Below, in pieces: positions 8,145-16,765 of a stretch of 27,655 bases of DNA. Within the stretch, counting starts at the first letter, position 1, and each line of letters opens with the position of its first letter. The translations under genes and the position numbers were made by a program. Under the pieces are notes generated by a model that made no database searches, was not told the origin of the DNA, and saw only the letters and a list, made by a program, of their open reading frames with translations. This stretch comes from CAZNVB01 sp964651495 (GTDB taxonomy: Bacteria > Acidobacteriota > Aminicenantia > Aminicenantales > UBA8522), in contig CAZYWP010000028.1 in NCBI GenBank assembly GCA_964651495.1, positions 1 to 27,655 on the forward strand, in the 5' to 3' direction.

Positions 8145-8145
8145 T

Positions 8146-9219
<1,074 letters not shown>

Positions 9220-9253
9220 ACTCGATTTCAAGGAGCAAAAAAAATCAACACTA

Positions 9254-10123
9254 ATGTCGGGGCCGAGAAGGAAGCGCGAGGACAGAGCCTTGCCTGAAGC
9301 TATAAAGGAAGAGACGCTCCGGCTCGATCTGGGAGATTATCGCGGCCTGATAGCTGTGGCTTACTATGATCCCCTCATCCTTCAGGCCCTCCGGAGTCCG
9401 GCCGGCCTGTGGACCCGTGCCGGGACAGAAGTCCTGATCGACAAGCGCAACCGGGTCGGGATCGTCCGGCTGACGTTCTCCTCGGGCCGGTCAGCCGAGG
9501 TGGCGTTGAAAGAGTACTCTTCCCGCGGAGTGAACGGGCTCAAGTCCCTTCTCCTGCCGTCCAAAGCGGCCAAAGCCTGGCGGGGCGCTCTGGCCTTGAG
9601 GCAAAAGGGCCTGGCCACGGCCGCCCCGGTCGCCTACCTCGAAAAAAGAAAGCGCGGCCGCGTGGATAGCAGCTTTTTCCTGGCCGAGAGAATCGAAAGC
9701 GCCGAAGAAGTGCGGCATCTCTTCCGCCGTTTTCCGCCCGACGACCTGAGGGTCCTGCTTGCCTCCCTTGCCCGGCACCTTTCCGTCTGCCATGACCGGG
9801 GCATCCTCCATCGGGACCTCTCGGACGGCAATGTGCTCGTCAGAAAGGAACCGGACGGCAGGCTGACGTTTTTTCTCCTCGACACGAACCGGGTCCGCGT
9901 CCGGAAAAAGATTCGCGGACTGGCCCGGGCCAAGAACCTCATCCGCCTGGGAGTGCCCCCAGCCTATCAGGAGAGTTTTCTGCGGGAATATTTTCGCCCC
10001 CGTCCGTTGTCCAAAGCGGGCTGGCTCTGGTATAAAATGAATAAAGCCGTATTCAGCGGATATATCGGTTTGAAGAAAAGGCTGCGCTTGCGCCAGATCG
10101 CCCACAAGCTGGGAATTCAGTGA
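9254..10123 (+). CDS. lipopolysaccharide core kinase-like protein (WaaP/Kdo kinase family)
   Basis: A 289-residue protein with the eukaryotic-type kinase core found in the Kdo/WaaP family, which phosphorylates inner-core heptose or Kdo. Visible are the lysine motif VALKEY (Lys86), catalytic loop HRDLSDGNVLV (186-196, with Asp188 and Asn193), and LLDTNRVRV (208-216) with Asp210 in the metal-binding position in place of DFG. The C-terminal part (about 250-289) is basic and amphipathic, fitting membrane contact. The ATG at 9254 is chosen over an upstream TTG that would overlap the GT4 gene; GGAG lies upstream at long spacing. One base separates its stop from the next ATG, so they form one operon. 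The sugar it phosphorylates is inferred from family and context. Confidence 0.8.
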   Translation: MSGPRRKREDRALPEAIKEETLRLDLGDYRGLIAVAYYDPLILQALRSPAGLWTRAGTEVLIDKRNRVGIVRLTFSSGRSAEVALKEYSSRGVNGLKSLLLPSKAAKAWRGALALRQKGLATAAPVAYLEKRKRGRVDSSFFLAERIESAEEVRHLFRRFPPDDLRVLLASLARHLSVCHDRGILHRDLSDGNVLVRKEPDGRLTFFLLDTNRVRVRKKIRGLARAKNLIRLGVPPAYQESFLREYFRPRPLSKAGWLWYKMNKAVFSGYIGLKKRLRLRQIAHKLGIQ

Positions 10124-10124
10124 G

Positions 10125-11399
10125 ATGACGCTTCCCTTCGCCTGGAATGAATTCGCCGACCAGCCGCACAACGTCGCTCCGCGCCGCGAGCGGCTGGGCC
10201 ATCACTTCAAACACGCGGGCAGCTACCTCGACCTGGCAGCCCGGAATCTTGCCCTCGCGGTCCCCGTCCTCGGGCGCTACCGCCGCTATATGAAATCAAT
10301 GCACTCCCGGCCCGTCGAGATCGGAGCGCCGTTCGCTGTTTCGTCCTCCCCGGCGGGCGAGCGGAACGAGGACGTGGCAGCCGCGCTCCTGGAAACCGGG
10401 GTGCGGCGGACTCTCGTCCGGGTCCCGTCCTGGGAGCGCGGCAAGCTCGGCCGCCACGAAGCCTTCATCCGGGTTCTCCGCCGCGAGGGGTTTGAGATCA
10501 CGGCCGCCCTGCTCCAGCGCCGCGAAGACGTCCTGGATCCTACAGCCTGGGAGGGGTTTCTGGGCGAGGCTTTTTCCGCCCTGGGGTCGCTCTGCTCGTT
10601 CTTTGAGATCGGGCACGCCTGGAACAGGACGAAGTGGGGAGTCTGGGACCATCGGGAATACATCGGTCTGGCCAGGGCGGCGGCCTCGCTGGCGGCACAG
10701 AAGGGGTTGAAGATCGTCGGGCCGGCGGTGATCGATTTCGAGTTCCACCTCTACCCTCCCACCCTCAGGGCCGTCCCGTTTGACGTCGTCAGCTCTCTTC
10801 TTTACGTCGACCGCACGGGCGCGCCGGAGAACTCCCAGTTCGGCTGGACGACGGCCAGGAAGCTCGCCCTCTGGCGGGCGGTCGTGGACAGCTCCATTTC
10901 CGAACGCCGGGAGTGCTGGATTACCGAAGTGAACTGGCCTCTGCACGGAACCGGGGAATATTCGCCGGCGCCGGGGAAGCCCAGCGTCAGCGAGGAGCGG
11001 CAGGCCGACTATCTCGTCCGTTATTATGTGATTTGCGCGGCGAGCGGGCTGGTGGACCGGGTCTTCTGGTGGCAGCTCGTGGCCCCGGGCTATGGACTCA
11101 TCGACAGCCGCGGGAAATCGTGGCGCAGACGACCGAGCTTTTTTGCTTTCCGCACCATGGCCCGGCTGCTCGAGGGAAGCCGGTTCGAGGGCAAGGCGGC
11201 GGACCCGGAGGCGGAGATTTATGTTTTCCGCAGCAGGAAAGGAGATGAGTTCACCGTCTGCTGGACGAGAGCGGGCGCGGTCGATCATCTGTTTTCCCGC
11301 CGTCCGCGCCTGGTCATCGGCAGGGATGGGGATGAATTCGAGCCCGGCTCGGAAAAAATCACGATCAAGGAGAAACCGCAGTATGTTTTTTTTGGCTAG
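10125..11399 (+). CDS. glycosidase-like (clan GH-A-type TIM barrel) protein, possibly catalytically altered
   Basis: A 424-residue protein with no signal peptide or membrane helix, hence probably cytoplasmic. The pattern suggests a (beta/alpha)8 glycosidase: FFEIGHAWNRTKWG (159-172) resembles the strand-4 motif that normally carries Asn-Glu, and CWITEVNWP (264-272) resembles the strand-7 nucleophile motif with Glu268. At the expected acid/base place the sequence reads Gly163-His164-Ala165, so the glutamate seems to be missing. A short beta domain (about 360-424) follows the barrel. It lies one base after the WaaP-like gene and overlaps the methyltransferase start by 17 bases, so it belongs to the glycan operon. 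It could trim or bind a glycan intermediate. Family number and activity are not assigned; the fold is inferred from motifs only. Confidence 0.6.
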   Translation: MTLPFAWNEFADQPHNVAPRRERLGHHFKHAGSYLDLAARNLALAVPVLGRYRRYMKSMHSRPVEIGAPFAVSSSPAGERNEDVAAALLETGVRRTLVRVPSWERGKLGRHEAFIRVLRREGFEITAALLQRREDVLDPTAWEGFLGEAFSALGSLCSFFEIGHAWNRTKWGVWDHREYIGLARAAASLAAQKGLKIVGPAVIDFEFHLYPPTLRAVPFDVVSSLLYVDRTGAPENSQFGWTTARKLALWRAVVDSSISERRECWITEVNWPLHGTGEYSPAPGKPSVSEERQADYLVRYYVICAASGLVDRVFWWQLVAPGYGLIDSRGKSWRRRPSFFAFRTMARLLEGSRFEGKAADPEAEIYVFRSRKGDEFTVCWTRAGAVDHLFSRRPRLVIGRDGDEFEPGSEKITIKEKPQYVFFG

Positions 11400-12054
11400 C
11401 GCGCCTTTCCGGGATGATGAGGTCGCGGATTACGAGCGCCGGCGCTATCGCGGCCTGGACCAGCGGTTCGTCCACCGCCGGGAGATGAGGATCCTGCGGA
11501 AGATCCTGGGCCGCATCGAATCCTCCGCGCCGCCCGCCGCTCCGTCCTACGCGCTGGACGCCCCCTGCGGCTACGGACGATTTTCCGGCCTGTTGCTGGA
11601 GAGAAATTTCCTCCTGGTCAGCTCCGACCTGTCCCCGGCCATGGTCAGACGGGCCAGGGCAAAGGATACTATTTCTATAAAACCGATGGGAATAGTAAGC
11701 AATATAAGCGGGGGACTGCCCTTCCGGGCCGGCGCCTTCCGGCTGATCCTGTCGATGCGTTTCTTCCACCACCTCCATCGCTCCGAGGAACGACGCCGCG
11801 CCCTGGCCGAATTCGCCGCCGCGACCAAGGCCTGGCTCGTCCTCTCCTACTACCAGGCCAACGCCCTGCACCTGCTCCAGCGAAGGCTGCGGCGGCTGGC
11901 CAAGAAGAGCCGGACCCGCATCAAGATGATCAGCCGGCGGGAATTCGAGAAGGAAGCCGGGGCGGCCGGGTTGGAGATCGTCCGCCTGTTTCCGCTCTGG
12001 CGGGGAATCCACGCCCAGCACATCGCCCTGCTGAAGAAAAAAACGACTAAATAG
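11383..12054 (+). CDS. class I SAM-dependent methyltransferase
   Basis: A 223-residue class I methyltransferase. The SAM-binding motif LDAPCGYGRFSGLLLE is at 58-73, the acidic residue after strand 2 is Asp82 in SSDLSPAMV, and motif IV-like LILSMRFFHHL is at 121-131. The ATG at 11383 is preferred because AAGGAG lies ten bases upstream and motif I falls at a normal distance; the open frame extends further upstream only inside the previous gene. It overlaps that gene by 17 bases and ends the glycan operon. Its substrate is unknown. A sugar or lipid-linked saccharide is likely from context, since O-methylation often caps or decorates surface glycans. Confidence 0.82.
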   Translation: MFFLASAPFRDDEVADYERRRYRGLDQRFVHRREMRILRKILGRIESSAPPAAPSYALDAPCGYGRFSGLLLERNFLLVSSDLSPAMVRRARAKDTISIKPMGIVSNISGGLPFRAGAFRLILSMRFFHHLHRSEERRRALAEFAAATKAWLVLSYYQANALHLLQRRLRRLAKKSRTRIKMISRREFEKEAGAAGLEIVRLFPLWRGIHAQHIALLKKKTTK

Positions 12055-12080
12055 TGGGCGGTGTGGAGCGGAGACGGAAC

Positions 12081-12109
12081 CCGCGGCCTAAGGCTTTCCC
12101 TTGTCGCGG
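12081..12109 (+). terminator. possible hairpin after the glycan operon
   Basis: CCGCG (12081-12085) pairs with CGCGG (12105-12109), and an inner AAGG/CCTT pairing (12090-12093 with 12099-12102) closes a small loop. It lies 27 bases after the methyltransferase stop and has no following U run, so intrinsic termination is uncertain. Confidence 0.3.
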
Positions 12110-12142
12110 AGAAAGGGAGGCTCCCCGGGGTCGCTAAAGCCC

Positions 12143-12172
12143 TTGCCAAAAACGGGGAAAAAGTGGTATTTT
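12143..12172 (+). promoter_or_regulatory. weak sigma-70-like promoter before the DUF1573 gene
   Basis: TTGCCA (12143-12148), 18 bases and TATTTT (12167-12172) precede the strong ribosome site GGAGGAA. This would start the DUF1573-yggT-DUF167-transporter operon. The -10 box is only a fair match. Confidence 0.35.
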
Positions 12173-12192
12173 TTTAGGAGCGAGGAGGAACG

Positions 12193-12975
12193 ATGAAGAG
12201 TCGGAAGGACAAAAGACACATAAATACCGTTGTGCTCGGGCTGACCCTGATTGCGCTTCTGGCAGGCCAGGCGTTTGCTGCTGGCCAGCCGAAGATCAAA
12301 TTCAGGGAGACAGCCTGGAATTTCGGCAAAATCAGCCAGGGCAAGGCCGTCAGCCACGAATTCGTTTTCACCAACGAGGGAGATGCCACGCTCGTCATCA
12401 AGAAAGTCACCACCACCTGCGGCTGCACCGCCGCCCTGGTTTCCGCCGAGAAGGTCGCGCCGGGCGAGGAGGGCAAGATCGAGGTCAAGTTCGACACGAG
12501 AGGGTACGGAGGCCAGGTCGGAAAGCTGGTCTATGTCGAGTCCAACGACCCGAAAGAGCCGCAGAAGCAGCTCGAGGTCACGGCCGATATCGAGGTCCCG
12601 CCCAGCCCCAAGATCGAAATCGACCCCTACAACCTCGACCTCGGGCTTTTGGTCGAGGGCGAAGAGCTGCGGGCCGGCCTCAAGGTCATGAACAAAGGCG
12701 AGATGGAGCTCCGGGCCGAGTTCAACCACCGGAACGCGCTTTATTTTGTCGCCGGGAAGCCCGCTTCGGTGCCGCTGAAGATCGCGGCCGGGAAAGAGTT
12801 CGAGGTGGAAGTCCGGATTCCCACCATGAACAGGGTCGGTGTGATCCGGGAATACGTCCTGGTCAAGTCCAATGACCCGATGCGCTCGACCCTCTCGCTC
12901 TACTTGAGCGGCTACATCATCAGCAAGGAACAGCTCAAGGAGCTCTTCAACAAATACAAGGACATTCTTCGCTGA
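12193..12975 (+). CDS. exported DUF1573 protein
   Basis: A 260-residue secreted protein with a classical signal peptide: basic start, hydrophobic core and a likely cut after Ala29 (QAFA-A). One DUF1573 domain follows, seen as WNFGKISQGKAVSHEFVFTN (42-61) and the signature TTTCGCTAA (73-81) with Cys76 and Cys78. DUF1573 is an immunoglobulin-like beta-sandwich related to ASH/MSP domains. A second similar beta unit is likely from about residue 130 (LDLGLLVEGEELRAGLKVMN), without the CGC motif. Its function is unknown; periplasmic or surface binding is the usual suggestion. GAGGAGGAACG immediately upstream of the ATG is a strong ribosome site. It heads a four-gene tight cluster. Confidence 0.88.
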   Translation: MKSRKDKRHINTVVLGLTLIALLAGQAFAAGQPKIKFRETAWNFGKISQGKAVSHEFVFTNEGDATLVIKKVTTTCGCTAALVSAEKVAPGEEGKIEVKFDTRGYGGQVGKLVYVESNDPKEPQKQLEVTADIEVPPSPKIEIDPYNLDLGLLVEGEELRAGLKVMNKGEMELRAEFNHRNALYFVAGKPASVPLKIAAGKEFEVEVRIPTMNRVGVIREYVLVKSNDPMRSTLSLYLSGYIISKEQLKELFNKYKDILR

Positions 12976-12984
12976 GACGCTGAG

Positions 12985-13308
12985 GTGATCCTGCTGGGTA
13001 ATTTTCTGGCCGCGCTGGCCAGGATTCTGCATGTCGGTTTGAACATCTATCTCTGGGTGATCATCATCCGGGCCGTCCTCTCCTGGGTCCCGGTGCCCTC
13101 GCTCTATCCCCTGACTATCGTCCTCTACCGGCTCACTGAGCCGCTGCTGCGGCCCCTGCGCCGGCTCCTCCCGCCCCGTAAGCTGGGCGGAGTGGACATC
13201 AGCCCCATCCTGGCCGCGCTCCTGATCGTGTTTGCCGATTCCTTCCTGGTCGGCTCGATGGCCATGTATGCCCGGCAGCTTCTCGGCGGAGCGGTCCGCT
13301 CATTTTGA
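12985..13308 (+). CDS. YggT family membrane protein
   Basis: A 107-residue membrane protein with two hydrophobic blocks (about 4-32 and 70-96) around the family core, seen as RAVLSWVP (28-35) and LTEPLLRPLRRLLPP (49-63), followed by GGVDISPILAALLI. YggT proteins are linked to osmotic or cell-division functions, but the mechanism is unclear. The start is GTG at 12985, nine bases after the previous stop. DUF167 follows 22 bases later; yggT and DUF167 (yggU) adjacency is common across bacteria and supports both calls. Confidence 0.88.
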   Translation: MILLGNFLAALARILHVGLNIYLWVIIIRAVLSWVPVPSLYPLTIVLYRLTEPLLRPLRRLLPPRKLGGVDISPILAALLIVFADSFLVGSMAMYARQLLGGAVRSF

Positions 13309-13330
13309 AAGAGTCGTCATAACGCGAAGG

Positions 13331-13615
13331 ATGAGGGAAAAAGGAGCTGAAACCGGGGCGAGAAGAAAGATCGTCACCGTCCGCGTCCATCCCTCTTCCA
13401 AGAAGGCGAAGATAGAAGCGCTGGCGGAGCTCGATTTTAAGGTGCACGTCGTTTCCCGGCCGGAAAAGGGGGAAGCCAACAGAGAAGTCGTCGCCGCCCT
13501 GGCCGCCCACTTCGGCCTCCCGGCGGCGCGGGTGAGGATCATACTGGGCGAGAGGTCCAGGATTAAGCTCGTCGCCCTGGAGTTCGGTGAAGGACAAGGC
13601 CATGGAAGTCTATAA
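13331..13615 (+). CDS. DUF167 (YggU) family protein
   Basis: A 94-residue protein of the DUF167/UPF0235 family. Family features are VRVHPSSKKAKIE (about 18-30), FKVHVVSRPEKGEANREVV (about 37-55, matching the usual V-x-A-P-P-x-x-G-x-A-N pattern) and the late ARVRIILGERSRIKLV. Function is unknown. ATG 13331 is chosen because the earlier in-frame ATG at 13232 lies deep inside yggT; the remaining sequence has the normal family length. The 3' end overlaps the transporter start by 14 bases. Confidence 0.85.
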   Translation: MREKGAETGARRKIVTVRVHPSSKKAKIEALAELDFKVHVVSRPEKGEANREVVAALAAHFGLPAARVRIILGERSRIKLVALEFGEGQGHGSL

Positions 13616-14912
13616 TTTCGTAAGTTTCGCGGGAATTTTCGTCATCGCCGGGTTTGCCTGGCTCGTCTCGGCCAACCGGAAGGTGGTCAACTGGCGCGTC
13701 GTGGCCTGGGGGATCGGGCTCCAGTTTCTTTTCGCCTTTTTCATCTTTATTGTCCCGGCGGGGACGAAGTTTTTTCTGTTTGTCAACAAGGTCGTGGTCA
13801 TCGTCCTCGACAGCGCCTCGGCCGGAACCCGGTTTGTCTTCGGCCGGCTGGCTCTGCCGGAGGGAGCGACCAACGAAGCGGGAGAGTCATCCCTCGGCTC
13901 AATCCTGGCCTTCCAGGGGCTCTCCACGATCGTCTTTTTCGCCGCCCTGATCGGGGCGCTGTATTATCTGGGAATCATGCCCTTCTTTGTCCGGCTGTTC
14001 GCCCGCCTCTTCACCAGGCTGATGCGGGTGAGCGGTGCGGAGTCGCTCTGCGTCTCGAGCGAGATCTTCGTCGGGGTGGAATCATCGCTCATCGTCCGGC
14101 CGCATCTCGCCGAGATGACGCGTTCCGAGCTCACTACCATCCTGACCGCCGGCATGTCCACCATCGCCTCGACCGTCCTGGCGGTGTACGTCTTTTTCCT
14201 CCAGAAGGAGATCCCGACGATCGCCGGCCACCTCGTCTCGGCGTCTTTTCTGGCCGCGCCGGCGACCCTGGTGATTTCCAAGCTCCTGATGCCCGAGACC
14301 GAAGCGCCGAAGACGATGGGCCTGGACGTTCGGCCTCATTATGAGAAGGAAGACAACATCATCCTGGCCGTCATCAACGGCGCCGGGAACGGCCTCCGGC
14401 TCCTGGGCGGGATCATCACGCTTCTGCTGGCCTTTCTCGGCCTGCTCGCCCTGCTCGACCTTGTCCTCGGCTTTCTGGGCGGATACCTGAACCAGTGGCT
14501 CGGCTGGAACCTGGACTGGTCCTTCAAAACCTTGCTCGGCTATCTCTTTTATCCTTTCACTCTGGCGGTCGGCGTTCCCCCGGTGGACGCGCTCTCGATC
14601 GCCAGGGTCATCGGAGAGCGGACGGTGGCCACCGAGGTCGCCTCTTTCCAGGATCTGTCTAAGCTCCTGGGACAGCAGGCTCTGCAGTATCCCCGTTCGG
14701 GGCTCATCGCCTCGTATGCAATCTGCGGGTTCGCCCACGTGGCCTCGCTGGCCATCTTTGTCGGGGGGATCGGGGCCCTGGCGCCGACCCGGTACAAAGA
14801 CTTGTCGCGACTCGGGTTCCGGGCGCTCCTCGCGGCCACACTGGTCGGCCTGATGACCGCCGCCGTGGCCGGCACCTTCTTCAGCGGCGGCTCGATCCTG
14901 ATGGGACAGTAG
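13602..14912 (+). CDS. concentrative nucleoside transporter (NupC/CNT family)
   Basis: A 436-residue polytopic inner-membrane protein of the CNT family, which imports nucleosides with H+ or Na+. The N-terminal domain has GFAWLVSANRKVVNW (residues 17-31). The central gate region contains YYLGIMPFFVRL, then GAESLCVSSEIFVGVESSLI, which carries the family pattern with acidic residues in the substrate site, and LTAGMSTIASTVLAVYV. The C-terminal domain has FYPFTLAVGVPPVDA and YAICGFAHVASLAIFVGGIGALAP. A GTG at 13587 is an alternative start five residues earlier; ATG 13602 has GAAGGA upstream. The neighbours (DUF1573, YggT, DUF167) give no functional link; it is simply the last gene of that cluster. 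Confidence 0.9.
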   Translation: MEVYNFVSFAGIFVIAGFAWLVSANRKVVNWRVVAWGIGLQFLFAFFIFIVPAGTKFFLFVNKVVVIVLDSASAGTRFVFGRLALPEGATNEAGESSLGSILAFQGLSTIVFFAALIGALYYLGIMPFFVRLFARLFTRLMRVSGAESLCVSSEIFVGVESSLIVRPHLAEMTRSELTTILTAGMSTIASTVLAVYVFFLQKEIPTIAGHLVSASFLAAPATLVISKLLMPETEAPKTMGLDVRPHYEKEDNIILAVINGAGNGLRLLGGIITLLLAFLGLLALLDLVLGFLGGYLNQWLGWNLDWSFKTLLGYLFYPFTLAVGVPPVDALSIARVIGERTVATEVASFQDLSKLLGQQALQYPRSGLIASYAICGFAHVASLAIFVGGIGALAPTRYKDLSRLGFRALLAATLVGLMTAAVAGTFFSGGSILMGQ

Positions 14913-15002
14913 CCATCCGGCTCATTCCTGAATTCGCCTCCAGCCTGCGTTTCGGTCTAGATCTCTAATTTAAGAAACATAGCGATGGGAATTCAATTGA
15001 AT

Positions 15003-15037
15003 AGAGGCCCGAGGCCTGGCTTCCGGGGCACGCCTCT
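15003..15037. terminator. possible hairpin between convergent transporter and esterase genes
   Basis: AGAGGC (15003-15008) pairs with GCCTCT (15032-15037), and an inner CCTGG-CTT-CCGGG stem is possible. It lies between convergent genes, so it could stop transcription from either side, but neither strand has a clear U run. A 12-base perfect palindrome, ATTCAATTGAAT, sits just left at 14991-15002. Confidence 0.3.
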
Positions 15038-15046
15038 TGCTTGTCC

Positions 15047-16621
15047 CTACCAGCGGTCGGTGCGGAAGGGCGAAGCGGGCAGGCCCTCCTTGTTTGCTAA
15101 ATTGGGCTCGGCCAACTGATGCCAGCCCATCCGGACCGCCGCCGGTCTGGTCACCAGCAGACTCCAAACGACAACCGTGTTGCCGTCGATTTCAGCGGTC
15201 GCCTTGTAGAACACGCGGTCGTCGCCGGCGATCTCGAACCAGGCCGGGGGCTGCCCGTCCAGAGTCATCAGCCCGCTCCCGCTGTGGTCGAAAGAAAGGC
15301 GGACCTTGTTTCCCTCCACGGACATGGACTTGTACAGCGGGCCGGAATAAACGAGTCCCGATTCACCATAGACTTTGGCTCTTGCCCAGAGCGCCAACCG
15401 GCGGCCGACATCCTCTTTGTTCCGCGGATGGATGTCGCCCAGGTTGCCGATGTCGGTGATGACGGCCATCCCCGTGTTGGGGATTTTCATGGCTTCGACC
15501 TGGGCTTCCCAGATGTAGGGGAGACGGTCGAGGTCCGGGATATCACCCCCGGGAATCTCCCGGCTGTAGGAATAATTGTAGGGTGCCAGCTGGACATAAT
15601 AAAAGGGGAAATCACCCGCCTTCCAGACCGAACGCCAGCCCCTGATTAGGGCTTCCATCTTTTTGGCGTAGGCGAGGCCGTCGTTACGGTTCGACTCCCC
15701 CTGGTACCAGATGGCGCCGCGGATGAGGAACGGGGTCAGCGGATGGACCATCCCGTTGTAGAGGGCCGTCGGCTTTTGCAGGTTCAGCAGGGGATGGAGG
15801 GGTAGTTCGGGCGCAACCGGGAGGGTTTGACCTTTAGCCGCCGCCGCTTGAGCGGTCTTCATCCACGCGGCGAGCTCGGGCAGGACTTCCGTCACCTTCT
15901 GGCGATACTCCTCGTCGGCCTGGGGAAGTTCAGCGAGAATCTCCTTCGTTTCCGGAACTGCCTCGAAACCGGCGGCCGGCGTCCAGGGCTCGATCCGCGT
16001 ACCGCCCCAGGCAGATTCGATCAAGCCTAAGGGAAATTTATGCTTGAGGTGGAGTTCGCGGCCGAAATAATAGGCCACGGCGGAGAAATTCCGGATCGTT
16101 TCCGGACGGCAAACCTCCCAGGCCGCTTCGACATCCTCTTCGGGTACGGCCGCGACCCGCCGCGGGACGTAAAACAGCCGGATTTGAGGGTGGTCGGCCC
16201 GGTTGGCATCGGGGAGCAGGAGGCTCGTGGCGTTCATCGACCACTCCATGTTGGACTGGCCCGAGCAGACCCAGACTTCCCCGACCAAAATATCGGCGAT
16301 GCTCCGGCTTCCGCTGCGGTCTCCGGTGATGGTCATGACCCGGGGATCTGAGGTCGCGGAAAGCGGGCTCAAGCTCACCTGCCACTTGCCTTTCGCATCC
16401 GCCTTGGCCCGAAGGGTCTGGCCCGCGAAAGCGACGCTCACGGTCTCGCCCGGAGCGGCCCAGCCCCAGATTCTGGCCGGCATCCCCTGCTGGAGGACCA
16501 TGTGATCCCCGAGCACGGCTGGCAGCCGGATATCGGCTACAAGGATGGCGCACGTGAAAAGGATGATGGCCAGAATCAGCAAGGATCGAACCGGCAATAA
16601 TCGCCTTCTGAATCGATGCAT
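15047..16621 (-). CDS. exported sialate O-acetylesterase-like SGNH hydrolase
   Basis: A 524-residue SGNH esterase of the sialate 9-O-acetylesterase type, which removes O-acetyl groups from sialic acids or plant glycans. A basic start and hydrophobic stretch (about 10-29) form a signal peptide. An N-terminal beta domain begins IRLPAVLGDHMVLQQGMPA (31-49). The catalytic block I motif CSGQSNMEW (119-127) places the nucleophile at Ser123, AIWYQGESN (303-311) is the conserved block III, and GDIHPRNK (395-402) gives Asp396 and His398. It is probably periplasmic or secreted. AAGGAG lies eight bases before the ATG, and a promoter lies about 37 bases further up. It diverges from the CBM9/GH-like lipoprotein gene, which suggests joint use of an acetylated glycan. 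Confidence 0.9.
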   Translation of the reverse strand: MHRFRRRLLPVRSLLILAIILFTCAILVADIRLPAVLGDHMVLQQGMPARIWGWAAPGETVSVAFAGQTLRAKADAKGKWQVSLSPLSATSDPRVMTITGDRSGSRSIADILVGEVWVCSGQSNMEWSMNATSLLLPDANRADHPQIRLFYVPRRVAAVPEEDVEAAWEVCRPETIRNFSAVAYYFGRELHLKHKFPLGLIESAWGGTRIEPWTPAAGFEAVPETKEILAELPQADEEYRQKVTEVLPELAAWMKTAQAAAAKGQTLPVAPELPLHPLLNLQKPTALYNGMVHPLTPFLIRGAIWYQGESNRNDGLAYAKKMEALIRGWRSVWKAGDFPFYYVQLAPYNYSYSREIPGGDIPDLDRLPYIWEAQVEAMKIPNTGMAVITDIGNLGDIHPRNKEDVGRRLALWARAKVYGESGLVYSGPLYKSMSVEGNKVRLSFDHSGSGLMTLDGQPPAWFEIAGDDRVFYKATAEIDGNTVVVWSLLVTRPAAVRMGWHQLAEPNLANKEGLPASPFRTDRW

Positions 16622-16657
16622 TTCCAGTACTCCTTCCAGTCGCGCAGATGTTTCCTA

Positions 16658-16686
16658 ATTTTAGGCCAGAATCCGGAAAAATCCAA
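16658..16686 (-). promoter_or_regulatory. sigma-70-like promoter of the esterase gene
   Basis: On the minus strand TTGGAT (16681-16686), 17 bases and TAAAAT (16658-16663). The start point should be near 16651, giving a leader of about 30 bases that contains AAGGAG. It stands back to back with the lipoprotein promoter, 41 bases between the two -35 boxes. Confidence 0.6.
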
Positions 16687-16727
16687 GATCAACCGTTCGC
16701 CGTTTCCGTCTTGAAGAGTCAACAGGT

Positions 16728-16756
16728 TTGACAGGGCTATACTTGAACGGTATATT
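16728..16756 (+). promoter_or_regulatory. sigma-70-like promoter of the CBM9/GH lipoprotein gene
   Basis: Perfect TTGACA (16728-16733), 17 bases and TATATT (16751-16756). Only nine bases follow before the ATG at 16766, so the transcript should begin at or within a few bases of the start codon; no Shine-Dalgarno sequence exists. GTCAA-CAGGT-TTGAC (16718-16732) is a small inverted repeat overlapping the -35 box and could be an operator. Confidence 0.65.
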
Positions 16757-16765
16757 TCCATCATC

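Noticed and set aside
12088..13032. 314-codon minus-strand frame over the DUF1573 gene
   Set aside because: It is antisense to a gene with a clear signal peptide, CGC motif and ribosome site; the antisense protein has no family features.
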